A model generated the notes under the pieces. It had not been told where the DNA came from. It saw only the letters and a program-made list of their open reading frames with translations, and ran no database searches. A stretch of DNA of 64,000 nt from Ruminococcus bicirculans (ex Wegman et al. 2014) (GTDB taxonomy: Bacteria; Bacillota; Clostridia; Oscillospirales; Ruminococcaceae): the NCBI RefSeq assembly GCF_000723465.1, contig NZ_HF545616.1:124001-188000 (forward strand), given 5' to 3'. The translations under genes were made by a program, and so were the position numbers. Below are positions 32,973 through 46,330 of the stretch, piece after piece; position 1 is the first letter of the stretch, and each line of letters starts with the position of its first letter.

Positions 32973-34400
32973 ATGGAGAACAATGTTATTATTCTTGCCG
33001 GCGGACAGGGCAAGAGAATGAAGACCAATATGCCAAAGGCTTTGTGCAATGTTATCGGTGAGCCTATGCTGGAGTGGGTGCTGACAGCCTGCGAAAATGC
33101 AGAGCTTGACGATATCTGCGTTGTAAAAGGCTACGAGGGTCAGCAGATAGAGGATTATCTTGCAGCGAGAAAGTCAAAGGCTAAAATCTGCACTGTTATG
33201 CAGGAAGAGCGACTTGGCACAGGTCATGCTGTTATGCAGGCGGCTGATTTCCTTAAAGCTCACGCTGAGGGAAACACACTTATACTTTGCGGCGACGCTC
33301 CTTTTATCGACGCAGAAACTATCAAGGGTGCGCTGGAGCTTCATACTGAAAAGGACTGCGGCGTAACTGTTGTTACATCAAGAGTTGAGAACCCTACAGG
33401 CTACGGCAGAATAATCCGCACTGAGAATGGCATTTCAGGAATAGTTGAGCACAAGGACTGCACACCTATGCAGCTTGCTATCACTGAGATAAACTCAGGC
33501 TGTTACTGGTTCAAGACGGCTGATCTGCTGGAAGTTCTTTTCGACATCAAGCCAGAGAACGCTCAGGGCGAGTATTATCTTACAGACTGCATCGAGCTGC
33601 TTATTGCAAAGGGCAAAAAGGCTGACGCATTTATTTCGGCAAATCCTCATGTTGCGCTTGGTGCAAATGACAGACGTGGTCTGCTTGCACTCAATGATAT
33701 CGCAAGATATGAGATAATAGGAAAGTGGCTTGACGAGGGTATCGAGTTCTGCTGCACAGACGGTGTTTCTATCGGAAACAATGTTACTATCGGTCATGGA
33801 ACAAAGATACACAGCGGAGTTATCCTCAGAGGAAACACCACTATCGGTGAAAACTGCAATATCGGCAACAACTGCATAATAGAGAACACAACTGTAGGAA
33901 ACGGCGTAAACCTCAACAATGTTCAGGCTTACGAGTCTGTTATCGAGGACGACGTTAAGATAGGGCCTTATGTTCAGCTCAGACCTAATTCACACATCAA
34001 AAAGGGTGCGAAGATAGGCGACTTTGTGGAGATAAAGAACTCAACTATCGGTGAATACACAGCGGTGGCACATCTTACATACATCGGCGATTCTGACGTC
34101 GGCTCAAATGTAAACTTCGGCTGTGGCGTTGTAACAGTAAACTACAACGGCGACAAGAAGTTCAGAACTGTTATCGAGGACAATGCTTTTATCGGCTGTA
34201 ACACAAACCTTGTTGCACCTGTAAGAGTTGGCAAGGGCGCATACACAGCGGCAGGCTCAACTATCACAACTGATATCCCTGACAACGCACTTGCTATCGA
34301 GCGTGGCAGAGAGACTATCAAAGAGGGCTACGCTGAGAAGAAGCTCAAGGCGAGAACAGAAAAGTTCGAGGCTATCCACGGCAAGTCTGAGGAGAAGTAA
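32973..34400 (+). CDS. glmU: Bifunctional UDP-N-acetylglucosamine pyrophosphorylase / GlcN-1-P acetyltransferase
   Basis: Makes UDP-GlcNAc for peptidoglycan in two steps. Start at ATG 32973 (GAAAGGA upstream), 475 residues, slightly longer than usual. The N-terminal uridyltransferase has VIILAGGQGKRMKTNMPKAL, QEERLGTGHAVMQA and LILCGDAPFID. The C-terminal left-handed beta-helix is built of hexapeptide repeats (about 265-440, e.g. VTIGHGTKIHSGVILRGNTTIG) with KKGAKIGDFVEIKNSTIG and GVVTVNYNGD near the acetyl-CoA site. It is a single gene. In many Firmicutes prs follows glmU; here it does not. Confidence 0.96.
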   Translation: MENNVIILAGGQGKRMKTNMPKALCNVIGEPMLEWVLTACENAELDDICVVKGYEGQQIEDYLAARKSKAKICTVMQEERLGTGHAVMQAADFLKAHAEGNTLILCGDAPFIDAETIKGALELHTEKDCGVTVVTSRVENPTGYGRIIRTENGISGIVEHKDCTPMQLAITEINSGCYWFKTADLLEVLFDIKPENAQGEYYLTDCIELLIAKGKKADAFISANPHVALGANDRRGLLALNDIARYEIIGKWLDEGIEFCCTDGVSIGNNVTIGHGTKIHSGVILRGNTTIGENCNIGNNCIIENTTVGNGVNLNNVQAYESVIEDDVKIGPYVQLRPNSHIKKGAKIGDFVEIKNSTIGEYTAVAHLTYIGDSDVGSNVNFGCGVVTVNYNGDKKFRTVIEDNAFIGCNTNLVAPVRVGKGAYTAAGSTITTDIPDNALAIERGRETIKEGYAEKKLKARTEKFEAIHGKSEEK

Positions 34401-34417
34401 TATACCCAAATATAAGC

Positions 34418-34452
34418 AAGACCCTGTCTTTTGTAAGGCAGGGTCTTTTATT
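34418..34452 (+). terminator. Terminator of glmU
   Basis: AAGACCCTG pairs with CAGGGTCTT, followed by TTATTTG. It overlaps the end of the convergent XRE gene. Confidence 0.8.
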
Positions 34453-34663
34453 TGTTTAGCTTTTTGTTGTTTGTCCTGCCGAGGATATAGTCGGTGGAAA
34501 CGCCATAGAAGTCTGCTAGGATAAGGAGGTGTTCCACGGGGATAGTTCTTGCACCACGCTCATATCTTGAATACACTGTCTGACTTGTAAAAAGTATTTC
34601 GGCTATTTGCGTTTGGTTCATGTCGCTATCTTCTCTTAGATCCCTTAATCTCTGGAAATACAT
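34448..34663 (-). CDS. Small XRE-family DNA-binding regulator
   Basis: It has 71 residues, essentially one helix-turn-helix domain: LRDLREDSDMNQTQIAEILFTSQTVYSRYERGARTIPVEHLLILADFYGVSTDYILG. This resembles the repressors of phages and small mobile modules. It is divergent from the membrane protein genes at 34802-35948. A perfect dyad AGTACC-TATT-GGTACT (34708-34723) lies between them and is the obvious candidate operator. No sensory domain is present. Confidence 0.9.
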   Translation of the reverse strand: MYFQRLRDLREDSDMNQTQIAEILFTSQTVYSRYERGARTIPVEHLLILADFYGVSTDYILGRTNNKKLNK

Positions 34664-34707
34664 AAAAATACTCCTTGCTTTTTGTATAAATTGTAGAAAG
34701 TGATTTT

Positions 34708-34723
34708 AGTACCTATTGGTACT
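34708..34723. promoter_or_regulatory. Perfect operator-like dyad AGTACC-TATT-GGTACT
   Basis: 16-bp palindrome in the divergent intergenic region, adjoining the -35 box (TTGACT, 34725-34730) of the 34802 gene, whose -10 is TATGCT (34748-34753). It is a likely binding site of the neighbouring XRE protein. Confidence 0.65.
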
Positions 34724-34801
34724 ATTGACTTTACCATATTTTTGTGCTATGCTATACATATTAAAACCGAATGGTCTTAAAAGTGCGGAGGTATAATAAT
34801 C

Positions 34802-35362
34802 ATGAGAAAAAAAGAGAAAAAAGGCATTGGCTGTGGAGGCATTATAATTATCATTATTGGGTTGGCTATCTTAGCGGCTTTGATAGTTCTAATTACAGAC
34901 AAAGATGATAACAAGAATAATTCTGAGAGTTCAAATAATTCGTATTTTGCAGATGAAAATATTACAGATAGTTTTGACAACAGTATAATTTCCAAATCAG
35001 AAGATGATATTGAAAGCAAGGCAACAGATGATAAGAATGATTTGAAAATTGGGTCTGATGAGGAAAAGGATAGTAAGTCTGAAAAAACAGATTTAATAAG
35101 ACCTGAGTTCAAGGAAGCCATTGATAGTTATGTTGAATTTTTTGATGAGTATGCTGAATTTATGAAAAAATACAATAATTCTAATGACGCTATATCTATG
35201 CTTAATGATTACACGGATTATATGAAAAAATATTCTGAAACAATGGAAAAGTTCAGTAAACTTGAATCAGAAGAAATGAACGATGCAGAAACAGCGTATT
35301 ATATTGATGCGTCTGCAAAAATATCAAAGAAATTACTTGAAGTATCACAATCAATATCATAA
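34802..35362 (+). CDS. Membrane-anchored protein, DUF6591-like
   Basis: It has 186 residues. A Lys-rich start (MRKKEKKGIGCGG) is followed by one membrane helix (IIIIIIGLAILAALIVLI), a low-complexity Asp/Ser/Lys/Asn linker (about 33-100), then a helical domain from LIRPEFKEAIDSYVEFFDEYAEFMKKYNNS to the end. That C-terminal domain matches my memory of DUF6591, found in many clostridial membrane proteins of unknown function. The base composition is clearly more AT-rich than glmU or pth on either side. It forms a likely operon with the next gene. Confidence 0.7.
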   Translation: MRKKEKKGIGCGGIIIIIIGLAILAALIVLITDKDDNKNNSESSNNSYFADENITDSFDNSIISKSEDDIESKATDDKNDLKIGSDEEKDSKSEKTDLIRPEFKEAIDSYVEFFDEYAEFMKKYNNSNDAISMLNDYTDYMKKYSETMEKFSKLESEEMNDAETAYYIDASAKISKKLLEVSQSIS

Positions 35363-35393
35363 AAAGTTCAGAACGAAAAATTGAGGGTTTATT

Positions 35394-35948
35394 ATGAAAG
35401 AAAAAAACAAACTGTTTATACCATATGTTATAACTTTGATAGGCACAATAATGATGATTTTGTTGCTTGTATTGCCTTTTACTACAGCTACTGACGAATA
35501 TGCTGAAAGGCTTGATAGGTTTGCTGATACAGAAGTATATAAAGGTCTTAGCTTGACTTGTGCAGATGTAAAAAATGTAAGCCTTGTTGATTATGCAAGA
35601 ATATACGTTGCTGTCGGGGAAAACTTTTGGAAAAATGAGTATGCTGGTTGGATTTATGCAGGTCTAATTGCTGCTATATGCTTATTTTCTTTGATAGCGG
35701 TAATAAAAGCTATTCGAAAAAAGCCTATAGGTATCATAATATCAACGATTTTTACGGTGATAACCGTTGCTATTTTTAATTGGGATCTTAGTGCAAGACA
35801 CGTTGTGCAGAATGAAAATTATGTTTGGGGCGTTGCACATTATTGTTATTATATTATTCCAATTATAATAATTGTAGGTTCAATATGGCTTTTTATAAAG
35901 AAAAGACAGCTAAATAAAGATATAAGCAATTCTCCCTTGCAATCCTGA
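35394..35948 (+). CDS. Hypothetical four-helix membrane protein
   Basis: It has 184 residues. Membrane segments are seen at about 8-29 (FIPYVITLIGTIMMILLLVLP), 85-104 (WIYAGLIAAICLFSLIAVI), 110-127 (IGIIISTIFTVITVAIF) and 155-172 (YYIIPIIIIVGSIWLF). An extracellular loop follows the first helix. It lies 31 bases after the DUF6591-like gene, is AT-rich, and is followed by a terminator. I recognise no family. Confidence 0.65.
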   Translation: MKEKNKLFIPYVITLIGTIMMILLLVLPFTTATDEYAERLDRFADTEVYKGLSLTCADVKNVSLVDYARIYVAVGENFWKNEYAGWIYAGLIAAICLFSLIAVIKAIRKKPIGIIISTIFTVITVAIFNWDLSARHVVQNENYVWGVAHYCYYIIPIIIIVGSIWLFIKKRQLNKDISNSPLQS

Positions 35949-35965
35949 AAAAATTATGCTATAAT

Positions 35966-35996
35966 AAAGCCGACAGTAAAATGTCGGCTTTTGTTT
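35966..35996 (+). terminator. Terminator of the XRE-linked membrane gene pair
   Basis: AAAGCCGACA pairs with TGTCGGCTTT, followed by TGTTT. A second hairpin, ACCCCGTCTT...AAGACGGGGTT, follows at 35999-36026. Confidence 0.8.
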
Positions 35997-36086
35997 ATAC
36001 CCCGTCTTGCATAAAGACGGGGTTATTGTGCGTGGATAGAATAAGCTGTCGGGGCTGACATATTATAAAAGATAGGAGAATTTACA

Positions 36087-36710
36087 ATGGATATATTTGA
36101 GAAATTAAAGAAATTGTCTGCCGAGAGGGAAACGGCTATGGGCAAGCCTGAGTATATTATCGTGGGTCTTGGAAACCCCGGTGTGGCTTATGAGAATACA
36201 CGCCATAACGCAGGCTTTCTGGCGGTGGCGGCTATGGAAAAGAAATACGGATTTACGGTGAATACGCATAAGTTCAAGGCTCTTGTGGGACGTGCCGTTA
36301 TAGGCGGAAAAAGCTGTCTTGTCATGAAGCCTGAAACTTTCATGAACAATAGCGGTGAGGCTGTCAGCGACGCTATGGATTTTTATGATATACCGCTTGA
36401 AAATGTTGTCGTGGTCTATGACGATATTTCACTTGACGTGGGCAAAATGAGGATATGCAGAAATGGTTCGGCTGGCGGTCATAACGGCATAAAAAGCATT
36501 ATTGCACTGTGCGGCGGTCAGGATTTCCCAAGGGTAAAAATAGGCGTGGGCAAAAAGCCTCACCCTGATTACAACTTGGCTGACTGGGTGCTTTCAAGAT
36601 TCACTGACGAGGAAATGAAAAAGCTTTCTGATGTGGATAAAAACACCTGCGAGGCTGTGGAGCTTATGGTGCAGGGCAAGATAAACGAGGCTATGAACAA
36701 GTTCAATTAA
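36087..36710 (+). CDS. pth: Peptidyl-tRNA hydrolase
   Basis: Frees tRNA from stalled peptidyl-tRNA. It has 207 residues. A short N-terminal extension (about 20 residues) precedes the usual core YIIVGLGNPGVAYENTRHNAGF, with the Asn and catalytic His of the family. MKPETFMNNSGEAV, VVYDDISLDVGKMRI (catalytic Asp) and GSAGGHNGIKSI complete the active site. The ribosome site ATAGGAG suits the ATG at 36087. It is followed after 25 bases by mfd, the standard firmicute pair. Confidence 0.96.
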   Translation: MDIFEKLKKLSAERETAMGKPEYIIVGLGNPGVAYENTRHNAGFLAVAAMEKKYGFTVNTHKFKALVGRAVIGGKSCLVMKPETFMNNSGEAVSDAMDFYDIPLENVVVVYDDISLDVGKMRICRNGSAGGHNGIKSIIALCGGQDFPRVKIGVGKKPHPDYNLADWVLSRFTDEEMKKLSDVDKNTCEAVELMVQGKINEAMNKFN

Positions 36711-36735
36711 GCATATTTTTTCGGAGAACAGCAAG

Positions 36736-39700
36736 ATGAATATTTTTTACGAAATGGCGAGCCGTCTTGGCTTTTATAAAGATGTGAAAAACTGCCTGCT
36801 CAAAGGGTTTACCCCTTGTGCGGTCACGGGCGTTTCAAATATACACAAGGCTCAGACCGCAATGGCTCTAAGCAGGCTTTCCCCTTGCCTTGTTATATGC
36901 GACGATGAAGCGTCAGCCATTAGAATGACAGGGGATATAAACGAAATGGCTGGGGAACAGCTTGCCTGCGTTTTTCCTGCAAAGGATCTGAACTTTGCAT
37001 ACATGGAGGGCGTTTCAAGAGAATATGAGCATAAAAGGCTGGAGGCTCTTTCTCTCATCACTCAGGGCAAGTGCAAGATAATCGCCGCAAGTATGGAAGC
37101 TTGCTTGCAGGGAACTATTCCGCAGGATAAGCTGAAAGAGTTTTCCTTTGAGATAAAAACAGGGGGCGAACTGAGTCTTGAGGAGCTTACAAGCAAGCTT
37201 CTTGCAGGCGGTTATACAAGAACAGATCAGGTGGAGGGTCAGGCGCAGTTTTCTGTGAGAGGCTCTATCGCCGATATATTTCCTGTGCAGGAGTCACGCC
37301 CTGTGAGAATAGAGCTTTGGGGCGACGAGGTTGACTCTATATCATATTTTGACCCCGAAAGCCAAAGACGTACCGACCCTATAGACGAGATAACGGTTTT
37401 CCCTGCCTTGGAGATAATTTTCCCTGACACTGATGACCTTGTGGCAAAGCTTGAAGCCTTGTCGAAGTCTGTCCGTGGAAGCCGTACCGATAAGATAAGA
37501 ACGAATATTTCAAGGGATATAGAAACGGCTCAGAGCGGTATCACGCTCACAAATCTTGATAAGTATTATACTGTGTGCTATGACAAACTCACAACAGTGT
37601 TTGATTACTTTGAGAGCGGTGTTTGCCTTGTGTCGGAGTATACGAACTGTATCGAAAAGGGCAAGGCGGCTCTTGCTCAGCTTTCAGAGGATATGAAGCT
37701 TCTTTATGAGGACGGCATACTTTTCAGAAAGTTGGAGGGCTTTTATCTTGATATACCACAAGCGGAACTAAAAATAACACAAATGAAGTCGGTGTTTCTT
37801 GACAGTTTTATGCGTTCAAATAACGGTGTGAAGTTCAAAAAGCTTATCAATACCGACTGCCGACAAACGGCGGCTTGGGGCGGTAATATCATCAATCTTG
37901 AAGAAGAACTGAAAAATCTCTGCTCTCAGGGGTATTGTACTGTTGTGCTGGCAGGCTCGGAAAAGACGCTTCCTATTATAAATAAAGACCTTAATGATGC
38001 TGGCATCTCTGCGGAGATCCTCACTGAGGACAGCGAGATAATAAAGGGTAAAGTATACCTGCGCACGGGCTGTCTGTCAGGTGGCTTTGATTATCCTGAC
38101 ATAGGCTGTGCGGCTATCACTCAGATGAAAGCCATGAGTGCAAAGAAGCGTAAATCCCATCACAAGGCAGGAGAAGAGATAAAAAGCCTGTCGGATATAC
38201 AGACAGGCGATCTTGTTGTTCACGCTATGTACGGAATAGGCAGATTTTCAGGAATAAAAAATATAGAAACGAACGGTGTAACAAAGGATTATATCACCAT
38301 AAAATATGCAGGTACGGACGTGCTTTATGTGCCTGTTACTCAGCTTGACCTTGTGTCAAGATATATAGGTCCTAGAGATGACGGGGCAGTGAAGCTTAAT
38401 AAGCTCAACTCTATGGAGTGGACTAAGACACGAAACAAGGTAAAGTCTGCCGTAAAGGATATGGCGGAGGAGCTTACAAAGCTTTATGCTCAAAGACAAA
38501 TGGCAAAGGGTTTTGCTTTTTCCCCTGACAACGATTGGCAGGCGGATTTTGAGGAGCGTTTCGACTATCAGGAAACCGACGATCAGTTAAGATCTATACA
38601 GGAGATAAAGACGGATATGGAAAAGCCGTCCCCAATGGACAGACTTCTTTGCGGAGATGTGGGCTTCGGCAAAACGGAGGTGGCTCTCCGTGCGGCGTTC
38701 AAGTGTATGCTCGATAACAAGCAGGTGGCTATACTTGTGCCAACAACTGTTCTTGCATGGCAGCATTATCAGACGGCGATAAAAAGATTTGAGCATTTCC
38801 CCGTGAAGGTGGAGCTTTTGTCGAGGTTTAGAAAACCAAAGGAGCAACAGCAGATAATAAGAGAGCTGAACCGTGGCACTATCGACCTTATCATAGGCAC
38901 GCACAGGCTTGTGCAGAAAGACGTTAAGTTCAAGGACTTGGGTCTTGTTATCATAGACGAGGAACAGCGTTTTGGTGTTGCCCATAAGGAAAAGTTCAAG
39001 GAAACTTTCAAGGGCGTTGATGTGCTTACACTTTCGGCTACCCCGATACCAAGAACGCTTAACATGGCAATGAGCGGTATCAGAGATATGTCGGTCATAG
39101 AGGAGCCACCTATGGACAGACACCCTGTTCAGACCTATGTTATAGAGCATAATATGGGCGTTATAGCGCAGGCCATAAGCAAGGAGCTGCGACGTGGCGG
39201 TCAGGTGTATTATATCCACAACAGGGTGGAAACTATCATGATGACCGCAAATAAGCTTCAGGAAATGCTACCTGACGCAAGGATAGCGTTCGCACACGGA
39301 CAAATGCCCGAGGAGGAGTTGTCGGAAATATGGCGGCAGCTTTGCGACAGAGAAATAGATATCCTTGTCTGCACCACCATAATCGAAACGGGTGTTGACG
39401 TGCCGAATGTAAATACACTTATAATAGAGGACGCTGACAGATTGGGACTTTCACAGCTTTATCAGCTCCGTGGACGTGTGGGAAGATCAAACCGCCGTGC
39501 TTTTGCGTACTTCACTTTCAGACGTGGCAAGGTACTCACGGAGGTAGCGGCAAAAAGGCTAGACGCAATAAGAGAGTTCACGCAGTTCGGTTCAGGCTTC
39601 AGGATAGCGTTGCGTGACCTTGAGATAAGAGGTGCAGGCTCGATACTCAGCGGTAAACAGCATGGACATATGGAAGCTGTGGGATATGATATGTATCTGC

Positions 39701-40191
39701 GACTTCTAAATGAGGCTATAGCTGAACAAAAGGGCGAGGCTCTGCCACCGTCACCTGAGGATTGTTTGGTGGATATATCCATAGACGCATTTATACCTGA
39801 CCATTATATAGAAAATCTGTCACAGAGGATAGACTGCTATAGGAAGATAGCTTCCATAGGCAATGAGGAGGATTCCAGGGACGTTATCGACGAGCTTATA
39901 GATAGATACGGTGACCCACCGAAATCAGTGCTGGGATTGGTGAACGTTGCACTTACGAGAAATACTGCTTCAAAGCTTGGCATAAAAGAAATAACACAAA
40001 GAGGTGATAAGGTGCTGTTCTTTGTTAAAACCGCAGAGGTGGAGCAGATACAAGCGTTGTATGGAGCTTATAAGAATAGGATCAGGTTTTTTGACGGAGA
40101 TAAGCCGTATTTTGCAGTGACATTGGAGAAAAAGCAGAAAGCTGCAGAATTAATGGCGGAAACGGTAAGATTAATGAGGAATGAGAAGTGA
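36736..40191 (+). CDS. mfd: Transcription-repair coupling factor Mfd
   Basis: ATP-driven translocase that removes RNA polymerase stalled at DNA damage and recruits UvrA. It has 1151 residues, full length. It has a UvrB-like N-terminus (GQAQFSVRGSIADIFPV), an RNA-polymerase-interaction domain (LVVHAMYGIGRFSGIKNIE), Walker A GDVGFGKTEVAL, the DEEQ box (VIIDEEQRFGV), motif III LSATPIPRTLNMA, helicase C-terminal motifs (ETGVDVPNVNTLI, QLYQLRGRVGRSNR) and the TRCF C-terminal domain. It ends just before an intrinsic terminator and the rRNA promoters. Confidence 0.97.
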   Translation: MNIFYEMASRLGFYKDVKNCLLKGFTPCAVTGVSNIHKAQTAMALSRLSPCLVICDDEASAIRMTGDINEMAGEQLACVFPAKDLNFAYMEGVSREYEHKRLEALSLITQGKCKIIAASMEACLQGTIPQDKLKEFSFEIKTGGELSLEELTSKLLAGGYTRTDQVEGQAQFSVRGSIADIFPVQESRPVRIELWGDEVDSISYFDPESQRRTDPIDEITVFPALEIIFPDTDDLVAKLEALSKSVRGSRTDKIRTNISRDIETAQSGITLTNLDKYYTVCYDKLTTVFDYFESGVCLVSEYTNCIEKGKAALAQLSEDMKLLYEDGILFRKLEGFYLDIPQAELKITQMKSVFLDSFMRSNNGVKFKKLINTDCRQTAAWGGNIINLEEELKNLCSQGYCTVVLAGSEKTLPIINKDLNDAGISAEILTEDSEIIKGKVYLRTGCLSGGFDYPDIGCAAITQMKAMSAKKRKSHHKAGEEIKSLSDIQTGDLVVHAMYGIGRFSGIKNIETNGVTKDYITIKYAGTDVLYVPVTQLDLVSRYIGPRDDGAVKLNKLNSMEWTKTRNKVKSAVKDMAEELTKLYAQRQMAKGFAFSPDNDWQADFEERFDYQETDDQLRSIQEIKTDMEKPSPMDRLLCGDVGFGKTEVALRAAFKCMLDNKQVAILVPTTVLAWQHYQTAIKRFEHFPVKVELLSRFRKPKEQQQIIRELNRGTIDLIIGTHRLVQKDVKFKDLGLVIIDEEQRFGVAHKEKFKETFKGVDVLTLSATPIPRTLNMAMSGIRDMSVIEEPPMDRHPVQTYVIEHNMGVIAQAISKELRRGGQVYYIHNRVETIMMTANKLQEMLPDARIAFAHGQMPEEELSEIWRQLCDREIDILVCTTIIETGVDVPNVNTLIIEDADRLGLSQLYQLRGRVGRSNRRAFAYFTFRRGKVLTEVAAKRLDAIREFTQFGSGFRIALRDLEIRGAGSILSGKQHGHMEAVGYDMYLRLLNEAIAEQKGEALPPSPEDCLVDISIDAFIPDHYIENLSQRIDCYRKIASIGNEEDSRDVIDELIDRYGDPPKSVLGLVNVALTRNTASKLGIKEITQRGDKVLFFVKTAEVEQIQALYGAYKNRIRFFDGDKPYFAVTLEKKQKAAELMAETVRLMRNEK

Positions 40192-40248
40192 GGAATGGCG
40201 GAGCCATACCGAGTAAATCATTAACACAAAATAGAGGAAACACCGAGC

Positions 40249-40286
40249 AAAGTGACAACTGAGCGACGCTCAGTTGTCACTTTTTG
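40249..40286 (+). terminator. Terminator of the pth-mfd operon
   Basis: AAAGTGACAACTGAGCG pairs perfectly with CGCTCAGTTGTCACTTT around a 1-3 base loop, followed by TTTGT. Confidence 0.9.
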
Positions 40287-40378
40287 TATCAAAAGAACAA
40301 AAGAGCAAAGCAAAATGGACAAAAAGAGATAAGAAAAGGGAAATAAAGTGTAAAAAAAGCAGAAAGCGAAAAAAGGGG

Positions 40379-40407
40379 TTGACAAAATGGCATAAAAGTG
40401 ATAAAAT
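40379..40407 (+). promoter_or_regulatory. rRNA operon promoter P1
   Basis: TTGACA (40379-40384), 17-bp spacer, TAAAAT (40402-40407). Confidence 0.8.
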
Positions 40408-40555
40408 AAACAAGTCGCCTCGAGAGAGAGCGATAAAGGAAGAAGCGAAACGAAGGTAAAAGGTTCGGGAGAACAGCAGAGACCGAAGGAGTAGCTCAAA
40501 AAGAACTCAACAAAAGAGTTCAAACGAATTCATAAAGAATTCACAAAGAAAAGTC

Positions 40556-40584
40556 TTGACAAAGCTTAGCTAATATGATATAAT
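40556..40584 (+). promoter_or_regulatory. rRNA operon promoter P2
   Basis: TTGACA (40556-40561), 17-bp spacer, TATAAT (40579-40584): full consensus. Confidence 0.9.
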
Positions 40585-40670
40585 AGATAAGCTGATTTAA
40601 GACAGCACATTAGAAAACACGAAAAGATCGAAAGTCAAAAAACTTTTTTGAAAAAACTTCAGAAAAGGGG

Positions 40671-40699
40671 TTGACAAAAGATAAAAAGTGTGATATAAT
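40671..40699 (+). promoter_or_regulatory. rRNA operon promoter P3
   Basis: TTGACA (40671-40676), 17-bp spacer, TATAAT (40694-40699): full consensus. Like P1 it is preceded by GGGG. Confidence 0.9.
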
Positions 40700-40735
40700 G
40701 TAAAAGTTGCACGACACAAAAGAGTGTAACGAAAC

Positions 40736-40757
40736 AGCATCTTGAAAATTGAACAAA
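40736..40757 (+). other. 5' strand of the 16S precursor processing stem
   Basis: AGCATCTTGAAAATTGAAC here is complementary to GTTCAATTTTGAGGATGCT at 42488-42506, so the two would pair across the 16S precursor as an RNase III stem (one mismatch). A related pair (42784-42805 with 45783-45808) flanks the 23S. Confidence 0.75.
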
Positions 40758-40897
40758 GACGAATAGTACGAAACCCTTGAGAGATTCTTTTGAGAAAAAG
40801 AATTAAAGGTCTAACATAAAGACGTAAAAGAAATGTACGTTCAGTGAAGTGAACTGAAACAGGATAACAAGAGCAGAGATGCTTTTGATATACAACT

Positions 40898-42412
<1,515 letters not shown>

Positions 42413-42555
42413 TGGAGAACGGAGAAGTAAAAAAACTTCTCATAAACAAATTCTCCGGTCAGCAAAGGTTTAAGAAAGTAGTTTTTGTTCAATTTTGAGG
42501 ATGCTGGAAACAGTATCTTTAAAACAGCACAATGGAGTACCTAGTCCCTGCATAT

Positions 42556-42631
42556 GGGGGTGTAGCTCAGCTGGGAGAGCACCTGCTTTGCAAGCAGGGG
42601 GTCAGGAGTTCGATTCTCCTCATCTCCACCA
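42556..42631 (+). tRNA. tRNA-Ala (TGC)
   Basis: 76 bases, cloverleaf with acceptor GGGGGTG/CATCTCC, anticodon TGC within CTTTGCAAG, TTCGATT T-loop and encoded CCA. It lies in the 16S-23S spacer. Confidence 0.96.
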
Positions 42632-42680
42632 AGGGACGAAGGAAGACGAACAGCTTGAGTGCCGTTATGTAAAGCATAAT

Positions 42681-42757
<77 letters not shown>

Positions 42758-42916
42758 GCAAGAGAGATCTTGCAAGGAACGAAACTTGAAAATTGAATAA
42801 TGAAAAGCAAAAGTAATGCAAATGAGGAAAAATGAACGACAATAACGAAAGTTAAAGTCGGGTAAAAAACCTGCAATTAGCATAAAAATTAAGAGGATTA
42901 GACATAATTCAAAAAT

Positions 42917-45753
<2,837 letters not shown>

Positions 45754-45827
45754 ATTGGTTATGACTACTCCTTTTAACCAACAGCTTTTTCATTATTCAA
45801 TTTTGAGGATTCGTTCCTCTTCACTTA

Positions 45828-45943
45828 GTCGGTGGCGTTTGAGTTGAGGTCACACCTGTTCCCATGCCGAACACAGTAGTTAAGCTCTTCTTCGCCGAAA
45901 ATACTTGGATGGTAACGTCCCGGTAAGATAGGGTGCTGCCGAC
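45828..45943 (+). rRNA. rrf: 5S ribosomal RNA
   Basis: About 116 bases, bounded by the terminal stem GTCGGTGGC (45828-45836) with GCTGCCGAC (45935-45943). The internal CCCATGCCGAACAC and the loop around TTAAGCTC are typical. Confidence 0.95.
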
Positions 45944-45989
45944 ACCTTACTAAACAGAGAAGATAATATTCTTCTCTGTTTAGTCATAT

Positions 45990-46065
45990 TCCTCCTTAGC
46001 TCAGTCGGTAGAGCATTCGGCTGTTAACCGAAGGGTCGTTGGTTCGAGTCCAACAGGGGGAGCCA
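45990..46065 (+). tRNA. tRNA-Asn (GTT)
   Basis: 76 bases, acceptor TCCTCCT/AGGGGGA, anticodon GTT at 46023-46025, T-loop TTCGAGT, encoded CCA. It is the last gene of the rRNA operon, 46 bases after 5S. Confidence 0.96.
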
Positions 46066-46066
46066 G

Positions 46067-46098
46067 AGAGCTGTAGCTTTTGCTATGGCTCTTTTTTG
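46067..46098 (+). terminator. Terminator of the rRNA operon
   Basis: AGAGCTGTAGC pairs with GCTATGGCTCT (one G-T pair) around TTTT, followed by TTTTTG. Confidence 0.85.
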
Positions 46099-46263
46099 TA
46101 TATATGTTTTTGTGTCAACGAAAGCAGTTAGAGTGTAATGTTCGCCTTTAATCGTTTATTTATGCCTTTTCTCGGCTTAACTACAAGAGTAGTTTATATA
46201 TGTATGGAAGTAGGGCTTCCGTATGCTTACTTTGATGTAAGTGTACGAAAGCACTGTTTGTCT

Positions 46264-46294
46264 AAAAAAACACAGCACACGTTATGAGTGCTGC
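46264..46294 (-). terminator. Terminator of the tcdA-GNAT unit
   Basis: Minus strand CGCAGCAC...GTGTGCTG hairpin followed by TGTTTTTTT. Confidence 0.75.
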
Positions 46295-46330
46295 GATAAA
46301 TAATCTGCTCGATAAATTGGAATTTAACGT

